NCBI RefSeq assembly: GCF_004791585.1
Contig: NZ_SRUU01000032.1
Location: 1 to 64,000 of the forward strand
Direction: 5' to 3'
DNA from: Mesorhizobium sp. M1C.F.Ca.ET.210.01.1.1
GTDB lineage: Bacteria; Pseudomonadota; Alphaproteobacteria; Rhizobiales; Rhizobiaceae
DNA: 64,000 nucleotides
Positions 52,363-63,303 of the stretch are shown here, piece after piece; the first letter of the stretch is position 1, and each line of letters begins with the position of its first letter. A program made the position numbers and the translations under genes. The notes under the pieces are model-generated. The model was not told the origin of the DNA. It saw only the letters and a program-made list of their open reading frames with translations, and made no database searches.

Positions 52363-52997
52363 GCCAGACGGCACCTTTCCCGAAACTGAGGCGCGGCCTC
52401 GTCGCCATCTTGCGCGGGTTGAAGCCCGCGGAGGCTGTGGCGATCGGCAAAGCGGTCCATGATGCCGGCATCGAGGCGATCGAAGTGCCGCTCAATTCGC
52501 CGGAGCCCTTCGCCTCCATCGCCAGCATTGTGGAGGCGCTTCCCGGGACCGCGCTGGTCGGCGCCGGCACCGTGCTGACGGCCGCCGACGTTGATGCCTT
52601 GCACAAGGCCGGCGGCCGGCTGCTGGTCAGCCCCAACATCGATGCCGACGTGATGGGCCGCGCGATGCATTACGGCATGGTGACGATGCCCGGCGTGTTC
52701 ACGCCGACCGAAGCCTTCCAGGCCATAAAGCTTGGCGCCTCGGCGCTGAAATTCTTTCCGGCGAGCGTGCTCGGCGCCGCCGGCATTTCGGCGGTGCGCG
52801 CGGTGCTTCCGGCATCGACCCTGATCGGCGCCGTCGGCGGCGTTTCCGACAAGGATTTCGCCGGCTACAAGGCGGTCGGTGTCAGCGTCTTCGGTCTGGG
52901 ATCGAGCCTCTATAAGCCGGGCGCCAGCGTCGAGGACGTGGCGCAGCGCGCCCGCGCCGCGGTCGCCGCCTGGGACGAGGCATTCGGAGGGGTATGA
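52359..52997 (+). CDS. dgoA: 2-dehydro-3-deoxy-6-phosphogalactonate aldolase
   Basis: A 212-residue class I aldolase splitting KDPGal into pyruvate and glyceraldehyde 3-phosphate. GLVAILRGLKPAEAVAIGKAV begins the family; catalytic Glu in AIEVPLNSP, Schiff-base Lys in ASALKFFPAS and phosphate-binding AVGGVSD are intact. It differs from KDPG aldolase Eda in these blocks and pairs with dgoK. ATG at 52359 overlaps the dgoK stop by 4 bp. Confidence 0.94.
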   Translation: MSQTAPFPKLRRGLVAILRGLKPAEAVAIGKAVHDAGIEAIEVPLNSPEPFASIASIVEALPGTALVGAGTVLTAADVDALHKAGGRLLVSPNIDADVMGRAMHYGMVTMPGVFTPTEAFQAIKLGASALKFFPASVLGAAGISAVRAVLPASTLIGAVGGVSDKDFAGYKAVGVSVFGLGSSLYKPGASVEDVAQRARAAVAAWDEAFGGV

Positions 52998-53869
52998 TGG
53001 ACGGCGTTTCGGTTTTTTCCGACCAGATCTGCGAGCTTGGCGAGGGTCCGAGCTACGACCCCGGCACCGACGCGCTGTTCTGGTTCGACATCGTCAACGG
53101 CAGGCTTCTGGAAAAGCCGCTCGCCGGCGCGCTGAAGGTGCATGACCTCGGCCTGATGGCCAGCGCCATCGCTGTCATCGACGATGCCCGCCAGCTCATC
53201 GCCACCGAGAAGGGCCTCTATATCCGCGATGTCGCGACCGGCAAGCTGACGCTGCACACACCGATCGAGGCCGACAACCCTCTGACCCGTTCCAACGATT
53301 CCCGTGTCCATCCCTGCGGCGCCTTTTGGACCGGAACGATGGGCAAGGACGAGGGCAAGGGCGCCGGCGCGATCTACTGGTTCTTCAAGGGCGAGCTGCG
53401 CCGGCTGTTCTCCGACATCACCGTGTCGAACTCGATCTGCTTTTCCGAGAACGGTGCGATCGCCTATTACACCGACACCGCGACCGGCCTCCTGATGCGC
53501 GTCGCCTGCGACCGGGCAACCGGCCTGCCCACCGGCGAGCCAAAAGTGTTCGTCGACCACCGCTCGTCCAAGGGCTATGTCGACGGCTCGGTCGTCGACC
53601 GCGACGGCGTGCTGTGGAACGCCGTCTGGGGCGGCAAGGCGGTCAAGGCCTATTCGCCGGACGGCACGCTGCTGCGCGAAATCCATATGCCGGTGACGCA
53701 GCCGTCCTGCCCGGCCTTTGTCGGCCCGACGGCCGACCGCATTGCGGTGACGTCGGCCTGGAAGGGCAAGGACGACAAACAGCGCAAGCTGGACCCGCAA
53801 GCCGGCATGACGTTTCTTCTCGACATTCCGGTCAAAGGTCGTTTCGAGCCCCGTGTGCTGATCGCCTGA
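52994..53869 (+). CDS. SMP-30/gluconolactonase family protein, probable sugar lactonase
   Basis: A 291-residue six-bladed propeller hydrolase. GEGPSYDPGTDALFWFDIVNG carries the metal-binding Glu near residue 17; TRSNDSRVHPCGAFWTGTM (Asn/Asp region) and GYVDGSVVDRDGVLWNAVWGG supply the other metal ligands. It would open galactono-lactone made by the SDR. The ATG at 52994 overlaps the dgoA stop. A galactonate dehydratase (dgoD) is missing from the operon. Confidence 0.93.
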   Translation: MMDGVSVFSDQICELGEGPSYDPGTDALFWFDIVNGRLLEKPLAGALKVHDLGLMASAIAVIDDARQLIATEKGLYIRDVATGKLTLHTPIEADNPLTRSNDSRVHPCGAFWTGTMGKDEGKGAGAIYWFFKGELRRLFSDITVSNSICFSENGAIAYYTDTATGLLMRVACDRATGLPTGEPKVFVDHRSSKGYVDGSVVDRDGVLWNAVWGGKAVKAYSPDGTLLREIHMPVTQPSCPAFVGPTADRIAVTSAWKGKDDKQRKLDPQAGMTFLLDIPVKGRFEPRVLIA

Positions 53870-53969
53870 GCAATCTTCGCTGTCGCGCAACCGGCCGGTT
53901 CGGTCGGTTTCCCGCAAGCCGCCCGCGACGGCCATGCGATGGTAGCGCCTGATTTTGCTGGATCACACC

Positions 53970-55019
53970 ATGCGGCCGACGCTGATCCTTGTCCATGAGC
54001 CGGAGAAAGCCTGTTTCGACAGGCTCGTCGCCGACGGCTATCCGGCCGAGCGCGCCACCGAGATCTCGTCCTACCTGGCGCAGTCGACCGATTTCGCGCC
54101 GGAATTCGATCAACTCGCCGCCGCGTGTGAAAGAAATGGGCTGGCCTTCGTGGCCGTCGAGCTGGACGACGCCGCGACGGTGCTGGCAAGGGCCGATCCG
54201 GTCAGCACCCTGGTCTGGACGCTGACAGACGGCATTGCCTATTTCCGCGGCGGCGCGGCGCCCGCCATGGCGCGGCTGAACGGGCTGCGCACGATCGGCG
54301 CCGACGATGCGCTGTTCGCGCTCTGCCAGGATAAGTTCCGCTCCGGCGCCGTGCTTGGCGCGCTCGGGCTGCCGGTGCCGCCGGCAGGCTTCGCGCGCAA
54401 TGGCGCGTGGCTGGTCGAGCCGCCGGCCTCGGCCGCGGGCTGGTTCGTCAAGCCCAACCGGCTCGGCGCCAAGATCGGCATCTGGCCGGACTCCCGCGTC
54501 ACCGATCTCGGCCATGCGCTGGAGCTTAGCCGCCGCGTTTTTGCCCATTATCGCGACGATGTCGTCGTCCAGCCCTATGTCGCCGGCCGCAATGTGCGGG
54601 CAAGCTTCCTCGGGTTGAAGCCTCAGACCGGCGTCGAGGCGCTCGGCATCGCCTTCGTCGAGTCCGGCGGCGATTTCCAGACGATGGCCGACTCGATGGC
54701 GCTCTATGGCGATACCGGCCAGGCCGCCAGGAACGCAGGCATCTATGCCGAGCCGGTGCTCGAGCCTGTGGCATCCAATCAGCCGGCGGCCGATCGGGCG
54801 ATCCGCGCCGTGGCGCAGAGGCTGATGAGCGGCCTCGGCTTGAGGGACGTCTTCTCCGTCGATCTCAGGATCGAGGCCGACGACACCATCCACCTCATCG
54901 AGTTCGAGGTCTGCCCCGGCCTGCCCTGCTTCGACTTTCGCGACTACTGCCGCAGGCAATGGGGCATGAGCCTCGCCGATGCGATGGCGCAGACGGCAGC
55001 CAACAGGCTGAGATTGTGA
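53970..55019 (+). CDS. ATP-grasp domain protein, D-Ala-D-Ala-ligase-like
   Basis: A 349-residue protein. The central and C-terminal parts read as an ATP-grasp fold: DKFRSGAVLGALGLPVPPAGF begins the ATP-binding region, GWFVKPNRLGAKIGIW the first Lys-containing strand, VVVQPYVAGRNVRASFLG the hinge, and DVFSVDLRIEADDTIHLIEFEVCPGLPCFDF the Mg-binding acid cluster. The substrate is unknown; free-standing members ligate amino acids or small peptides. ATG 53970 (MRPTLILVHEPEKA) is preferred to TTG 53955. Confidence 0.8.
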   Translation: MRPTLILVHEPEKACFDRLVADGYPAERATEISSYLAQSTDFAPEFDQLAAACERNGLAFVAVELDDAATVLARADPVSTLVWTLTDGIAYFRGGAAPAMARLNGLRTIGADDALFALCQDKFRSGAVLGALGLPVPPAGFARNGAWLVEPPASAAGWFVKPNRLGAKIGIWPDSRVTDLGHALELSRRVFAHYRDDVVVQPYVAGRNVRASFLGLKPQTGVEALGIAFVESGGDFQTMADSMALYGDTGQAARNAGIYAEPVLEPVASNQPAADRAIRAVAQRLMSGLGLRDVFSVDLRIEADDTIHLIEFEVCPGLPCFDFRDYCRRQWGMSLADAMAQTAANRLRL

Positions 55020-55029
55020 CCTTCGGGGC

Positions 55030-55115
55030 TGGGCGAAGCCATTGCGCTTCGTCATCCCAGGACGAAGCAGGAGCGAAGCGACGCGGCGCAGACCATAGGA
55101 TGACGAAGCGACGGA
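55030..55115. repeat. Intergenic palindromic repeat, copy 2
   Basis: GGAGCGAAGCGACGCGGCGC... followed by CATAGGATGACGAAGCG is the reverse arrangement of 121-205. It sits between the ATP-grasp gene and the convergent DUF1330 gene. Confidence 0.6.
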
Positions 55116-55187
55116 CGTGTTCAGCCAATTTGCCAAGGTTGCCGTATCGACGCCTGCAGTTTCCGACCAGACCCCTCCGCCCGGGGT

Positions 55188-55475
55188 CTAAATCCCCTCG
55201 ACCAGCACGATCTCGCCGTCGGCCACCTTCTGGCGGATGGCGACGGCGCGCTGGTATTCCGGCGAATGGTAGCAATCATGCGCAGCGGCGAATGATTCGA
55301 ATTCGATGATGACGTTGCGCGCGCGGCCGGGACCTTCGGCCTTTTCATGCTCGCCGCCGCGCGCCAGGAATTTCGCGCCGAAGCGATCGAAGGCGAGCTT
55401 GGCGGCGGCGACATAGTCCTTGTAGCCCTCGGCATCGCGCACATCGACGCGAGCGACCCAATATCCCTTTGGCAT
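55188..55475 (-). CDS. DUF1330 family protein
   Basis: A 95-residue dimeric-barrel protein: MPKGYWVARVDVRDAEGYKDYVAAAKLAFDRFGAKFLARGG, then RNVIIEFESFAAAHDCYHSPEYQRAVAIRQKVADGEIVLVEG, a full-length DUF1330 domain of ferredoxin-like fold. Biological role is unknown. It is the last gene of the minus-strand series after pyrF, separated by 167 bp. Confidence 0.93.
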   Translation of the reverse strand: MPKGYWVARVDVRDAEGYKDYVAAAKLAFDRFGAKFLARGGEHEKAEGPGRARNVIIEFESFAAAHDCYHSPEYQRAVAIRQKVADGEIVLVEGI

Positions 55476-55642
55476 GATTTTCTCCTGTTTATATTACCGA
55501 GGACCGGTTTTGAAACTCGCTCCGGTGAGGCGACTGGTGGTGTTTTCGAGAACCGGAGCGGAGCGTACTTAATGCACGTGAGCACCGGAAGCGCAGAAAA
55601 CGCCGGCAGGCGACCGTCGCAGTAGAGTTTCGGAACTGGTCG

Positions 55643-56341
55643 TCAGGCGGATTGCATCTCGGTCAGTATCGCCTCGGCCGCCGCGCGCCGGTCCGGCGCG
55701 GCGACGATCGGCCGGCCGACGACGAGGTGGCTGGAGCCGTTGCGGATCGCCTGCGCCGGCGTCACCACCCGCTTCTGGTCGCCATGGGCGCTGCCTGCCG
55801 GGCGAATGCCGGGCGTCACAACCGCCATGTCGGGTCCGACGATGCGGCGCACTGCCTCGGCCTCCTCGGCCGAGCAGACGATGCCGCCCATGCCGGCATG
55901 CAGGGCCTGTTCGGAGCGCCGCAGCACCAGCGTGTGCGGGTCGTACTCATAGCCGGCATCGATCATGTCCTGCTCGTCCATGGAGGTGAGCACGCTGACC
56001 GCCAGCAGGCAAAGGTCGCTGCCTTTGGCCGCTTCCACGGCGGCCCGCATCGCCTTCGGATAGGAGTGGATGGTGAGCATCGTCATGCCCATCCTGACGA
56101 TGTTCTCGACCCCCTTGGCCACCGTGTTGTCGATGTCGAGCAGCTTCATGTCGAGGAAGACCTTGGTGCCGCCGCTGGCCAGCTCGCGCGCGAAATCAAG
56201 CCCGCCGGCAAAGGCGAGCTGGTAGCCGATCTTGTAGAAGGAGACGGCGCCTTCAAGCTCGCGCACCGCCTTCTCGGCTTCCTTCAGCGTCGGCACGTCG
56301 AGGCCGACGATCAGCCTCTCTTTCATGGACTTGGCGCGCAT
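55643..56341 (-). CDS. pyrF: Orotidine 5'-phosphate decarboxylase
   Basis: A 232-residue TIM-barrel enzyme making UMP from OMP. ERLIVGLDVPTLKEAEKAV at the N-terminus, FYKIGYQLAFAGG, the catalytic KVFLDMKLLDIDNTV (DxKxxDI), and the phosphate-binding VTPGIRPAG and VVGRPIV are all present. The exact start is open: ATG 56341 (MRAKSMKERL), 56326, or 56374, the last overlapping the upstream stop as TGATG, which would couple it to the FMN reductase gene. Confidence 0.95.
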   Translation of the reverse strand: MRAKSMKERLIVGLDVPTLKEAEKAVRELEGAVSFYKIGYQLAFAGGLDFARELASGGTKVFLDMKLLDIDNTVAKGVENIVRMGMTMLTIHSYPKAMRAAVEAAKGSDLCLLAVSVLTSMDEQDMIDAGYEYDPHTLVLRRSEQALHAGMGGIVCSAEEAEAVRRIVGPDMAVVTPGIRPAGSAHGDQKRVVTPAQAIRNGSSHLVVGRPIVAAPDRRAAAEAILTEMQSA

Positions 56342-56373
56342 GGTGTCGGCCTGGATCGAGCTGCCGGGGTGCA

Positions 56374-56970
56374 TCAGGCCTCGATCCGCACGGACTGCAT
56401 GCGCGAGGTTTCGATCAGTGTTCGGCATAGGCGCTCCATCGATTGGTGTAGTCTGTCGTCCCTGAACTGCCCGTCCTCGGCGAAGGCTTCGGCGGCGCTG
56501 GAAACCGAGCATTCCGGCGTGATCACCTCCATCTGGCAGCGCACCAGCACGGCGCGCAGATGGTTGATGCAGCGTACGCCTGCAAACTTGCCTTCGGAGG
56601 AGGAGCAAAGGCCCACGGGCTTGCCGTAGAGCGGCCTGAACGAGCGGCTGCCGTCGCGCCGGATGCGGCTCACCCAATCGATGCTGTTCTTGAGCAGCGG
56701 CGGGATCGAGCCGTTATATTCGGGCGTCGCGATCAGCAAGCCATCATGGGTGGCGATCTGCCGGCCGAGCCTGACGGCATTTTCGGGGATGCCTCTTTCC
56801 TTCTCCAGGTCCTCGTCCATGATCGGCAGCGGATAGTCGCCGAGCGAGATGCGTGTCACCTCGGCGCCTTGCATGGCGAGCTCCTTCTGCGCCACGTCGG
56901 CCGTTCGGCCGCTGAAAGCGCCGGTTCGGACCGAGCCCGCGAAGACGAGGATTCTTGGGATTAGTGCCAT
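56374..56970 (-). CDS. NADPH-dependent FMN reductase family protein
   Basis: A 198-residue flavodoxin-like protein: RILVFAGSVRTGAFSGRTADVA is the FMN phosphate loop, ISLGDYPLPIMDEDLE follows, and TPEYNGSIPPLLKNSIDWVSR is the hallmark of the YieF/ChrR-type quinone or chromate reductases. It is likely a soluble FMN enzyme reducing quinones or small electrophiles. The ATG at 56970 starts the family; the frame is open to 57003. Confidence 0.92.
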   Translation of the reverse strand: MALIPRILVFAGSVRTGAFSGRTADVAQKELAMQGAEVTRISLGDYPLPIMDEDLEKERGIPENAVRLGRQIATHDGLLIATPEYNGSIPPLLKNSIDWVSRIRRDGSRSFRPLYGKPVGLCSSSEGKFAGVRCINHLRAVLVRCQMEVITPECSVSSAAEAFAEDGQFRDDRLHQSMERLCRTLIETSRMQSVRIEA

Positions 56971-57118
56971 TGGCCACCCTTGTTCCCGGACAGGTACAGC
57001 CAAGGGGCATTCAAATCAACGCGCCGGAGCCAGAAAACCAAACCGGTTTTGGTGGCGTGCGATTACAGGATGTGCCGAGATTCAGGTCAGGCCGGCCTCA
57101 CCTGAATATCGGCGCAGC

Positions 57119-57724
57119 CTAATGCGCCTCGCGCCGGTAGATCCACAGCTGCGTCGGCGGGATGTTGCGGATGATGAAGTCGAAATGCTTAACCGTGTAG
57201 TTGCCGCGGCCGGGCGGGATCGGCGACATCGGGCCGTAGGTCAGCTGCACGATCGGCCGGCCGGCGGGAATGCGGTCGAGCAGGCTTTCGACATAGGCGA
57301 TGCGCTGGGCGACCGGGAAGTTGAGCAGCGGCACGCCGGAGACGACGGAATCGAACACCATGTCGCGCTTGTCGCCCAGCGTGGCGTCGAGATTGAAGGC
57401 GTCGCCCTCGATGACGTTGACGCCCGGATAGAGCCGGCGCAGATGGCGCACGAAGTCGGTCGAGTATTCGACCGCGTACAGGTTTTCCGGTTTCACGCCC
57501 AGGGCCAGGATGGCGCGGGTGATGACGCCGGTGCCGGGTCCGACCTCGAGCACCGGCAGGCCCGATTTCGGGTTGACGATCGAAGCCATCTTGCGGGCGG
57601 TGATGGAGCTGGTGGGAACGATGGAGCCGACCGCTTTCGGCTTGTCGATCCAGCCCTTGAAGAACTTCAGCTCGTCGTCGAACTTTTCCGCCAGCGCTTT
57701 GCGCAACCCGGGACCACGTGCCAT
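57119..57724 (-). CDS. pmtA: Phospholipid N-methyltransferase (phosphatidylcholine synthesis)
   Basis: A 201-residue SAM-dependent methyltransferase of the rhizobial PmtA type that methylates phosphatidylethanolamine stepwise to phosphatidylcholine. FFKGWIDKPKAVGSIVPTSSITARKMASIV precedes SAM motif I VLEVGPGTGVITRAIL; VVSGVPLLNFP is the conserved post-II region. GAGGAGAGCTCGC precedes the ATG at 57724. Its place downstream of dnaJ is a familiar rhizobial gene order. Confidence 0.93.
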   Translation of the reverse strand: MARGPGLRKALAEKFDDELKFFKGWIDKPKAVGSIVPTSSITARKMASIVNPKSGLPVLEVGPGTGVITRAILALGVKPENLYAVEYSTDFVRHLRRLYPGVNVIEGDAFNLDATLGDKRDMVFDSVVSGVPLLNFPVAQRIAYVESLLDRIPAGRPIVQLTYGPMSPIPPGRGNYTVKHFDFIIRNIPPTQLWIYRREAH

Positions 57725-57838
57725 GCGAGCTCTCCTCAACGCTCCCCCGAACCGCTACTTAGCAGCTAGGTGGAACAAGGCAAGGCGTCAACCTGGCATA
57801 AGATGTTGATGACGCTTGGGAATGTTGCCAGATAACGA

Positions 57839-58969
57839 TCAGGTTTCGCCGAAGGACTCGAAAAAGTCCTTCATACGGGCGAAGAAGCCGCTCGACTGGG
57901 GCGAATTGTCCTTCGAGGAGAGCTGCTCGAACTCTTCCAGCAGCTCGCGCTGGCGGCGCGACAGATTCTGCGGCGTCTCGACCGCCGTCTGGATGTAGAG
58001 GTCGCCGACATTGGGCTGCCGCAGCACCGGCATGCCCTTGCCCTTCAGCCGGAACTGGCGGCCGTTCTGCGTGCCTTCGGGCACCTTCACCTTGGTCTGG
58101 CTGCCGTCGAGCGTGGTGACCTCGAACGAGCCGCCGAGGGCGGCGGTCGTCATCGAGATCGGCACCTTGCAATAGAGGTCGGCGCCGTCGCGCTGGAAGA
58201 ATTCGTGCGGCTTGACTGCGAGGAAGATGTAGAGGTCGCCGGACGGACCGCCGCGCAGGCCGGCCTCGCCTTCATTGGCAAGCCGGATGCGGGTTCCGTC
58301 CTCGATGCCGGCCGGGATGTTGACCGACAGCGAACGCTCCTCGGTGACGCGGCCCTGGCCGGCGCATTTCGGGCAGGGGTCCTTGATCGTCTGGCCGCGG
58401 CCCTGGCATTGCGGGCAGGTGCGCTCGATGGAGAAGAAGCCCTGCGTCGCCCGCACCTTGCCGTGGCCGTGGCACATGGTGCAGGTGACCGGCTGCGTGC
58501 CCGGCTTGGCGCCGCTGCCGGAGCATTCCGAGCAGGAGATCGAGGCCGGCACGCGGATCTGCGCCGTCTTGCCGGAGAATGCCTCCTCCAGCGTGATCTC
58601 CATGTTGTAGCGCAGGTCCGCCCCGCGCTCGCGGCCGCCCGACGAGCGGCGCTGGCGGCCGCCCATCATGTCGCCGAAGATATCCTCGAAGATGTCGGCG
58701 AAGCCGCCGGCGCCGAAGCCATGCGCCGCGCCGTTCATGCCGCCCTGCTCGAAGGCGGCGTGACCGAAACGGTCATAGGCGGCGCGCTTCTGCGGGTCCT
58801 TCAGCGTCTCGTAGGCCTCGTTGATTTCCTTGAACTTGTGCTCGCAGGCGTGGTCGCCGGGATTCCGATCGGGATGGAACTGCATGGCGAGCTTGCGGAA
58901 AGCGCTCTTGAGTTCCTTGTCGTCGGCGCCTTTTTGCACGCCCAGGGTTTCGTAGAAATCAGCTTTCAT
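57839..58969 (-). CDS. dnaJ: Chaperone protein DnaJ
   Basis: A 376-residue type I Hsp40: J-domain (residues 1-70) with HPD in FHPDRNPG, a Gly-rich linker (AAHGFGAGGFADIFEDIFGD), four CxxCxGxG zinc repeats (CSECSGSG, CTMCHGHG, CPQCQGRG, CPKCAGQG) and two C-terminal substrate domains. It stimulates DnaK ATPase. It lies 219 bp after dnaK; the hairpin at 59137-59166 partly separates the transcripts. Confidence 0.98.
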   Translation of the reverse strand: MKADFYETLGVQKGADDKELKSAFRKLAMQFHPDRNPGDHACEHKFKEINEAYETLKDPQKRAAYDRFGHAAFEQGGMNGAAHGFGAGGFADIFEDIFGDMMGGRQRRSSGGRERGADLRYNMEITLEEAFSGKTAQIRVPASISCSECSGSGAKPGTQPVTCTMCHGHGKVRATQGFFSIERTCPQCQGRGQTIKDPCPKCAGQGRVTEERSLSVNIPAGIEDGTRIRLANEGEAGLRGGPSGDLYIFLAVKPHEFFQRDGADLYCKVPISMTTAALGGSFEVTTLDGSQTKVKVPEGTQNGRQFRLKGKGMPVLRQPNVGDLYIQTAVETPQNLSRRQRELLEEFEQLSSKDNSPQSSGFFARMKDFFESFGET

Positions 58970-59136
58970 TTTTTCCCGCAGTCCGGATGCTCAATGTCTT
59001 CAGGCATTGTTGCGTCGTCGCCGGCACGTTGTTCGATTTAGGAGTGATGTTGCCCGGATGCCAGTACCGAGGCGGCTCGCCGCGCGTTTTTCCGTCACTT
59101 TTTAGGCCGGGCCGGCACTTTTTCAGCGAAGGTTGC

Positions 59137-59166
59137 AAAAAAGCCCGGCTTTGCGCCGGGCTTTTC
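59137..59166 (-). terminator. Rho-independent terminator of dnaK
   Basis: On the minus strand AAAAGCCCGGC-GCAAA-GCCGGGCTTTTTTG: a 7-bp GC stem flanked by complementary A/T runs and ending in a T-tract, 23 bp after the dnaK stop. It should reduce read-through into dnaJ. Confidence 0.9.
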
Positions 59167-59188
59167 GCATTATTTGCCGTCAATCGGC

Positions 59189-61105
<1,917 letters not shown>

Positions 61106-61178
61106 TGTTCTAGTCTCTCCTCTAAGCAGGCTCTCAGGACCCTGATAAGGCGTTCCGACGAAAGCCCCTGTTCACAAG

Positions 61179-61207
61179 AAATTCCGCCACGGTCCCGGAT
61201 TTTCAAG
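61179..61207 (-). promoter_or_regulatory. Candidate heat-shock (RpoH-type) promoter of dnaK
   Basis: On the minus strand CTTGAA (61202-61207) and GAATTT (61179-61184) are 17 bp apart. This resembles the alphaproteobacterial sigma32 pattern (CTTGAC-N17-CYTATNT); the -35 fits well and the -10 only partly. It lies about 75 bp before the dnaK start. Confidence 0.45.
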
Positions 61208-61497
61208 GCCGGACGGCTGGCGCGTATATAAGAACAGGCAGCACGAGGCGCAAGCACTCTGCGCAAGGCGGCCGCTGTCCGGCAGGGGTTCGCGAAACGG
61301 GCCGGCGCGCCCTATGTCGGGATCAATGCGGCTTTGCCCTATCTCATTGTTCATGCGGGATTTTTCCGAAACGGGACTCCGCCCTCATCCGCCGGTCGCG
61401 TATCGGGCGCGGGAAAGCTCTGCCCTGGGGGCGTGACTTTGGGTCGCGAATAAGTCTGAAAACGGCTTTTGCCGCCATGCACTGATGGCTGCCCGCC

Positions 61498-61553
61498 TAA
61501 CGGTTTCCGTCCGCAATTGTGCAAAAACAAATAAGAGCCGTTCAGCGCTTCGA
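61498..61553. repeat. Degenerate copy of a rhizobial intergenic repeat
   Basis: CTAACGGTTTCCGTCCGCAATTGTGCAAAAACAAATA... is a worn version of the element at 63141-63240 (ACGGTTTTCCGTCCGGAATTGCG...AAAACAAAGAGATAGAGC). Confidence 0.5.
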
Positions 61554-61660
61554 CCGGCAATCAGCCGGCGGAGAAGATGGAAAGCTTGGCAATCGAGGCA
61601 TGCGGGACTACGAATAAGGCAAGATGCGGCAGATCGCCGGCACGAGCGCCGGCTTCGACT

Positions 61661-62281
61661 ATGCGCGCGAAATCGATCCTCATCGGGGTACTTGCCGGGA
61701 TGGTCGCATTCTCCGGCTGCACCACCAGCGGCGGGCTGCAGACATCTCCCTTGGCTTATGGCGGCCTCACCGACGCCGGTTTCCGCATTCCGCCGGTTCC
61801 GATCTATAAGGTCGACCAAAAGTTCCATCGGCAGACGGTGCCTTATGCGACCGACGAGGCGCCCGGCACGATCATTGTCGATACAGGAGCGAAGTTGCTC
61901 TACTACGTGTTGGGAGATGGCCAGGCGCTGCGCTACGGCATCGGCGTCGGCAAGGCGGGCTTCGAGTGGCATGGCACTGCGCACGTTGCGCGGAAGCGCG
62001 AATGGCCGGATTGGACGGCGCCGTCCCAGATGATCGTGCGTGAGCGCGCGCGAGGCCACGTTATACCGGCCCATATGGAAGCCGGACTCATGAACCCGCT
62101 CGGCGCGCGGGCGCTCTATCTCTTCAACGAGCAAGGTGACACCGGATATCGCCTGCACGGCAGCCCCGAATGGTGGTCCATCGGCAAAGCCGTGTCGGCG
62201 GGCTGCATCCGCCTCATGAACCAGGACATCATCGATCTCTATGACCGCGCTGAAATCGGCACGAAGGTCATTGTCATATAG
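61661..62281 (+). CDS. L,D-transpeptidase (YkuD family) lipoprotein
   Basis: A 206-residue envelope protein. The signal MRAKSILIGVLAGMVAFSGC contains a lipobox (FSGC), so it is probably lipid-anchored. The YkuD domain follows: TIIVDTGAKLLYYVLGDG, then GYRLHGS (catalytic His) and SAGCIRL (catalytic Cys). It would form 3-3 cross-links in peptidoglycan or attach proteins to it. The ATG at 61661 starts the signal peptide; upstream in-frame sequence to 61577 is not conserved. Confidence 0.92.
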   Translation: MRAKSILIGVLAGMVAFSGCTTSGGLQTSPLAYGGLTDAGFRIPPVPIYKVDQKFHRQTVPYATDEAPGTIIVDTGAKLLYYVLGDGQALRYGIGVGKAGFEWHGTAHVARKREWPDWTAPSQMIVRERARGHVIPAHMEAGLMNPLGARALYLFNEQGDTGYRLHGSPEWWSIGKAVSAGCIRLMNQDIIDLYDRAEIGTKVIVI

Positions 62282-62332
62282 ACGCTGCCTTGCCGTCTGC
62301 TGCGACCGCGCCAATGCCGTCGTGCGGAAGGA

Positions 62333-63127
62333 CTAGTTTCGGAAAGCTTCCGTGCAAAGCGCGCGCAGCGTCGGGAAGATGTTGTTCCCGCCAGCAATCA
62401 CCAGCGTTCCTTCCCGCAGCACGGTCCTCGGGTCCGGCTTGAGCACCGTGCCGCCCGCCTCCTCGATCAGAAGCATGCCGGCAAGGCAGTCCCAGGCATT
62501 CATGTGTTCCTCGACATAGCCGAGCAGCCGGCCTGCGGCCGCATAGGCGAGCATCAGGGCGCCGGACGCGTTGCGGTAGAAGACGCCGCCTTCGGCCATG
62601 ATCACGCTGATCAGCACGGCGACATGTTCGGTCGACGCCCGGTTCGACAGCCCGGTTCCGACCGAGCCTTCGGAAAGCGCGGCGGCGCCGCTCGCCTTGA
62701 TCGGCCGGCCATTGACGAAGGCGCCGCCGCCCAGTCGGCCATAGAAGGTCTCGTCCGTCGAGGCCTCGTGGATGACGCCGACGACGGTCTCGCCGTCCCT
62801 GGCGCAGGCGATCACCACGCACCAGGCGGGAATGCCGCGCACGAAATTGGCGGTGCCGTCGATCGGGTCGATCACCCAGACATGCCCGGTCGATCCGGCG
62901 ACCGGCGCATGCTCCTCACCGACGATGCCGTCCTGCGGATAGGCCTCGCCGATCGCCGCGCGGACGAAAAGCTCCACCTCGCGGTCGGCATCGGAGACAA
63001 GATCCTGGTGGCCCTTGCTCTCGACGGTCAGGTTTTCGAGATCGCGAAAATATTTCAGTCCGAGCTCGCCGGCGCGGCGCGCGAGGTCGATGGCGAAATG
63101 CATGCGCTGGTCGAGGTCGTCGGTCAT
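62333..63127 (-). CDS. Inositol monophosphatase family protein
   Basis: A 264-residue Mg-dependent phosphatase. The motifs are complete: metal-binding Glu in IVGEEHA, WVIDPIDGTANFVRGIP (DPxDGTxNF) and AWDCLAGMLLIEEAGG (WDxxAG). Sequence is that of the IMPase-like group that also includes histidinol-phosphate phosphatases (HisN), so the exact substrate, inositol-, histidinol- or 3'-phosphoadenosine-phosphate, is open. It is convergent with the transpeptidase gene. Confidence 0.92.
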   Translation of the reverse strand: MTDDLDQRMHFAIDLARRAGELGLKYFRDLENLTVESKGHQDLVSDADREVELFVRAAIGEAYPQDGIVGEEHAPVAGSTGHVWVIDPIDGTANFVRGIPAWCVVIACARDGETVVGVIHEASTDETFYGRLGGGAFVNGRPIKASGAAALSEGSVGTGLSNRASTEHVAVLISVIMAEGGVFYRNASGALMLAYAAAGRLLGYVEEHMNAWDCLAGMLLIEEAGGTVLKPDPRTVLREGTLVIAGGNNIFPTLRALCTEAFRN

Positions 63128-63140
63128 CGGGAGGGCTCGC

Positions 63141-63240
63141 GCTCTGGAGCAATTCCAGGAAAAGTGGGAGACGGTTTTCCGTCCGGAATTGCGTTAAAAC
63201 AAAGAGATAGAGCAGTTCGCCGCTTCCGTGAAACGGTGAA
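63141..63240. repeat. Dispersed intergenic repeat (AATTCC...GGAATT)
   Basis: GAGCAATTCCAGGAAAAGTG...CGGTTTTCCGTCCGGAATTGCG, with inverted arms AATTCC/GGAATT and GGAAAA/TTTTCC, then AAAACAAAGAGATAGAGC. From memory this sequence is very common between Mesorhizobium genes. It lies in the 176-bp gap before the phosphatase gene. Confidence 0.65.
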
Positions 63241-63303
63241 ACGCCCGGGAGGCATGCCCGCCCCTTAGCAGACGAGCATGTCAGGCAAAAGCCGTCGAGC
63301 TGA

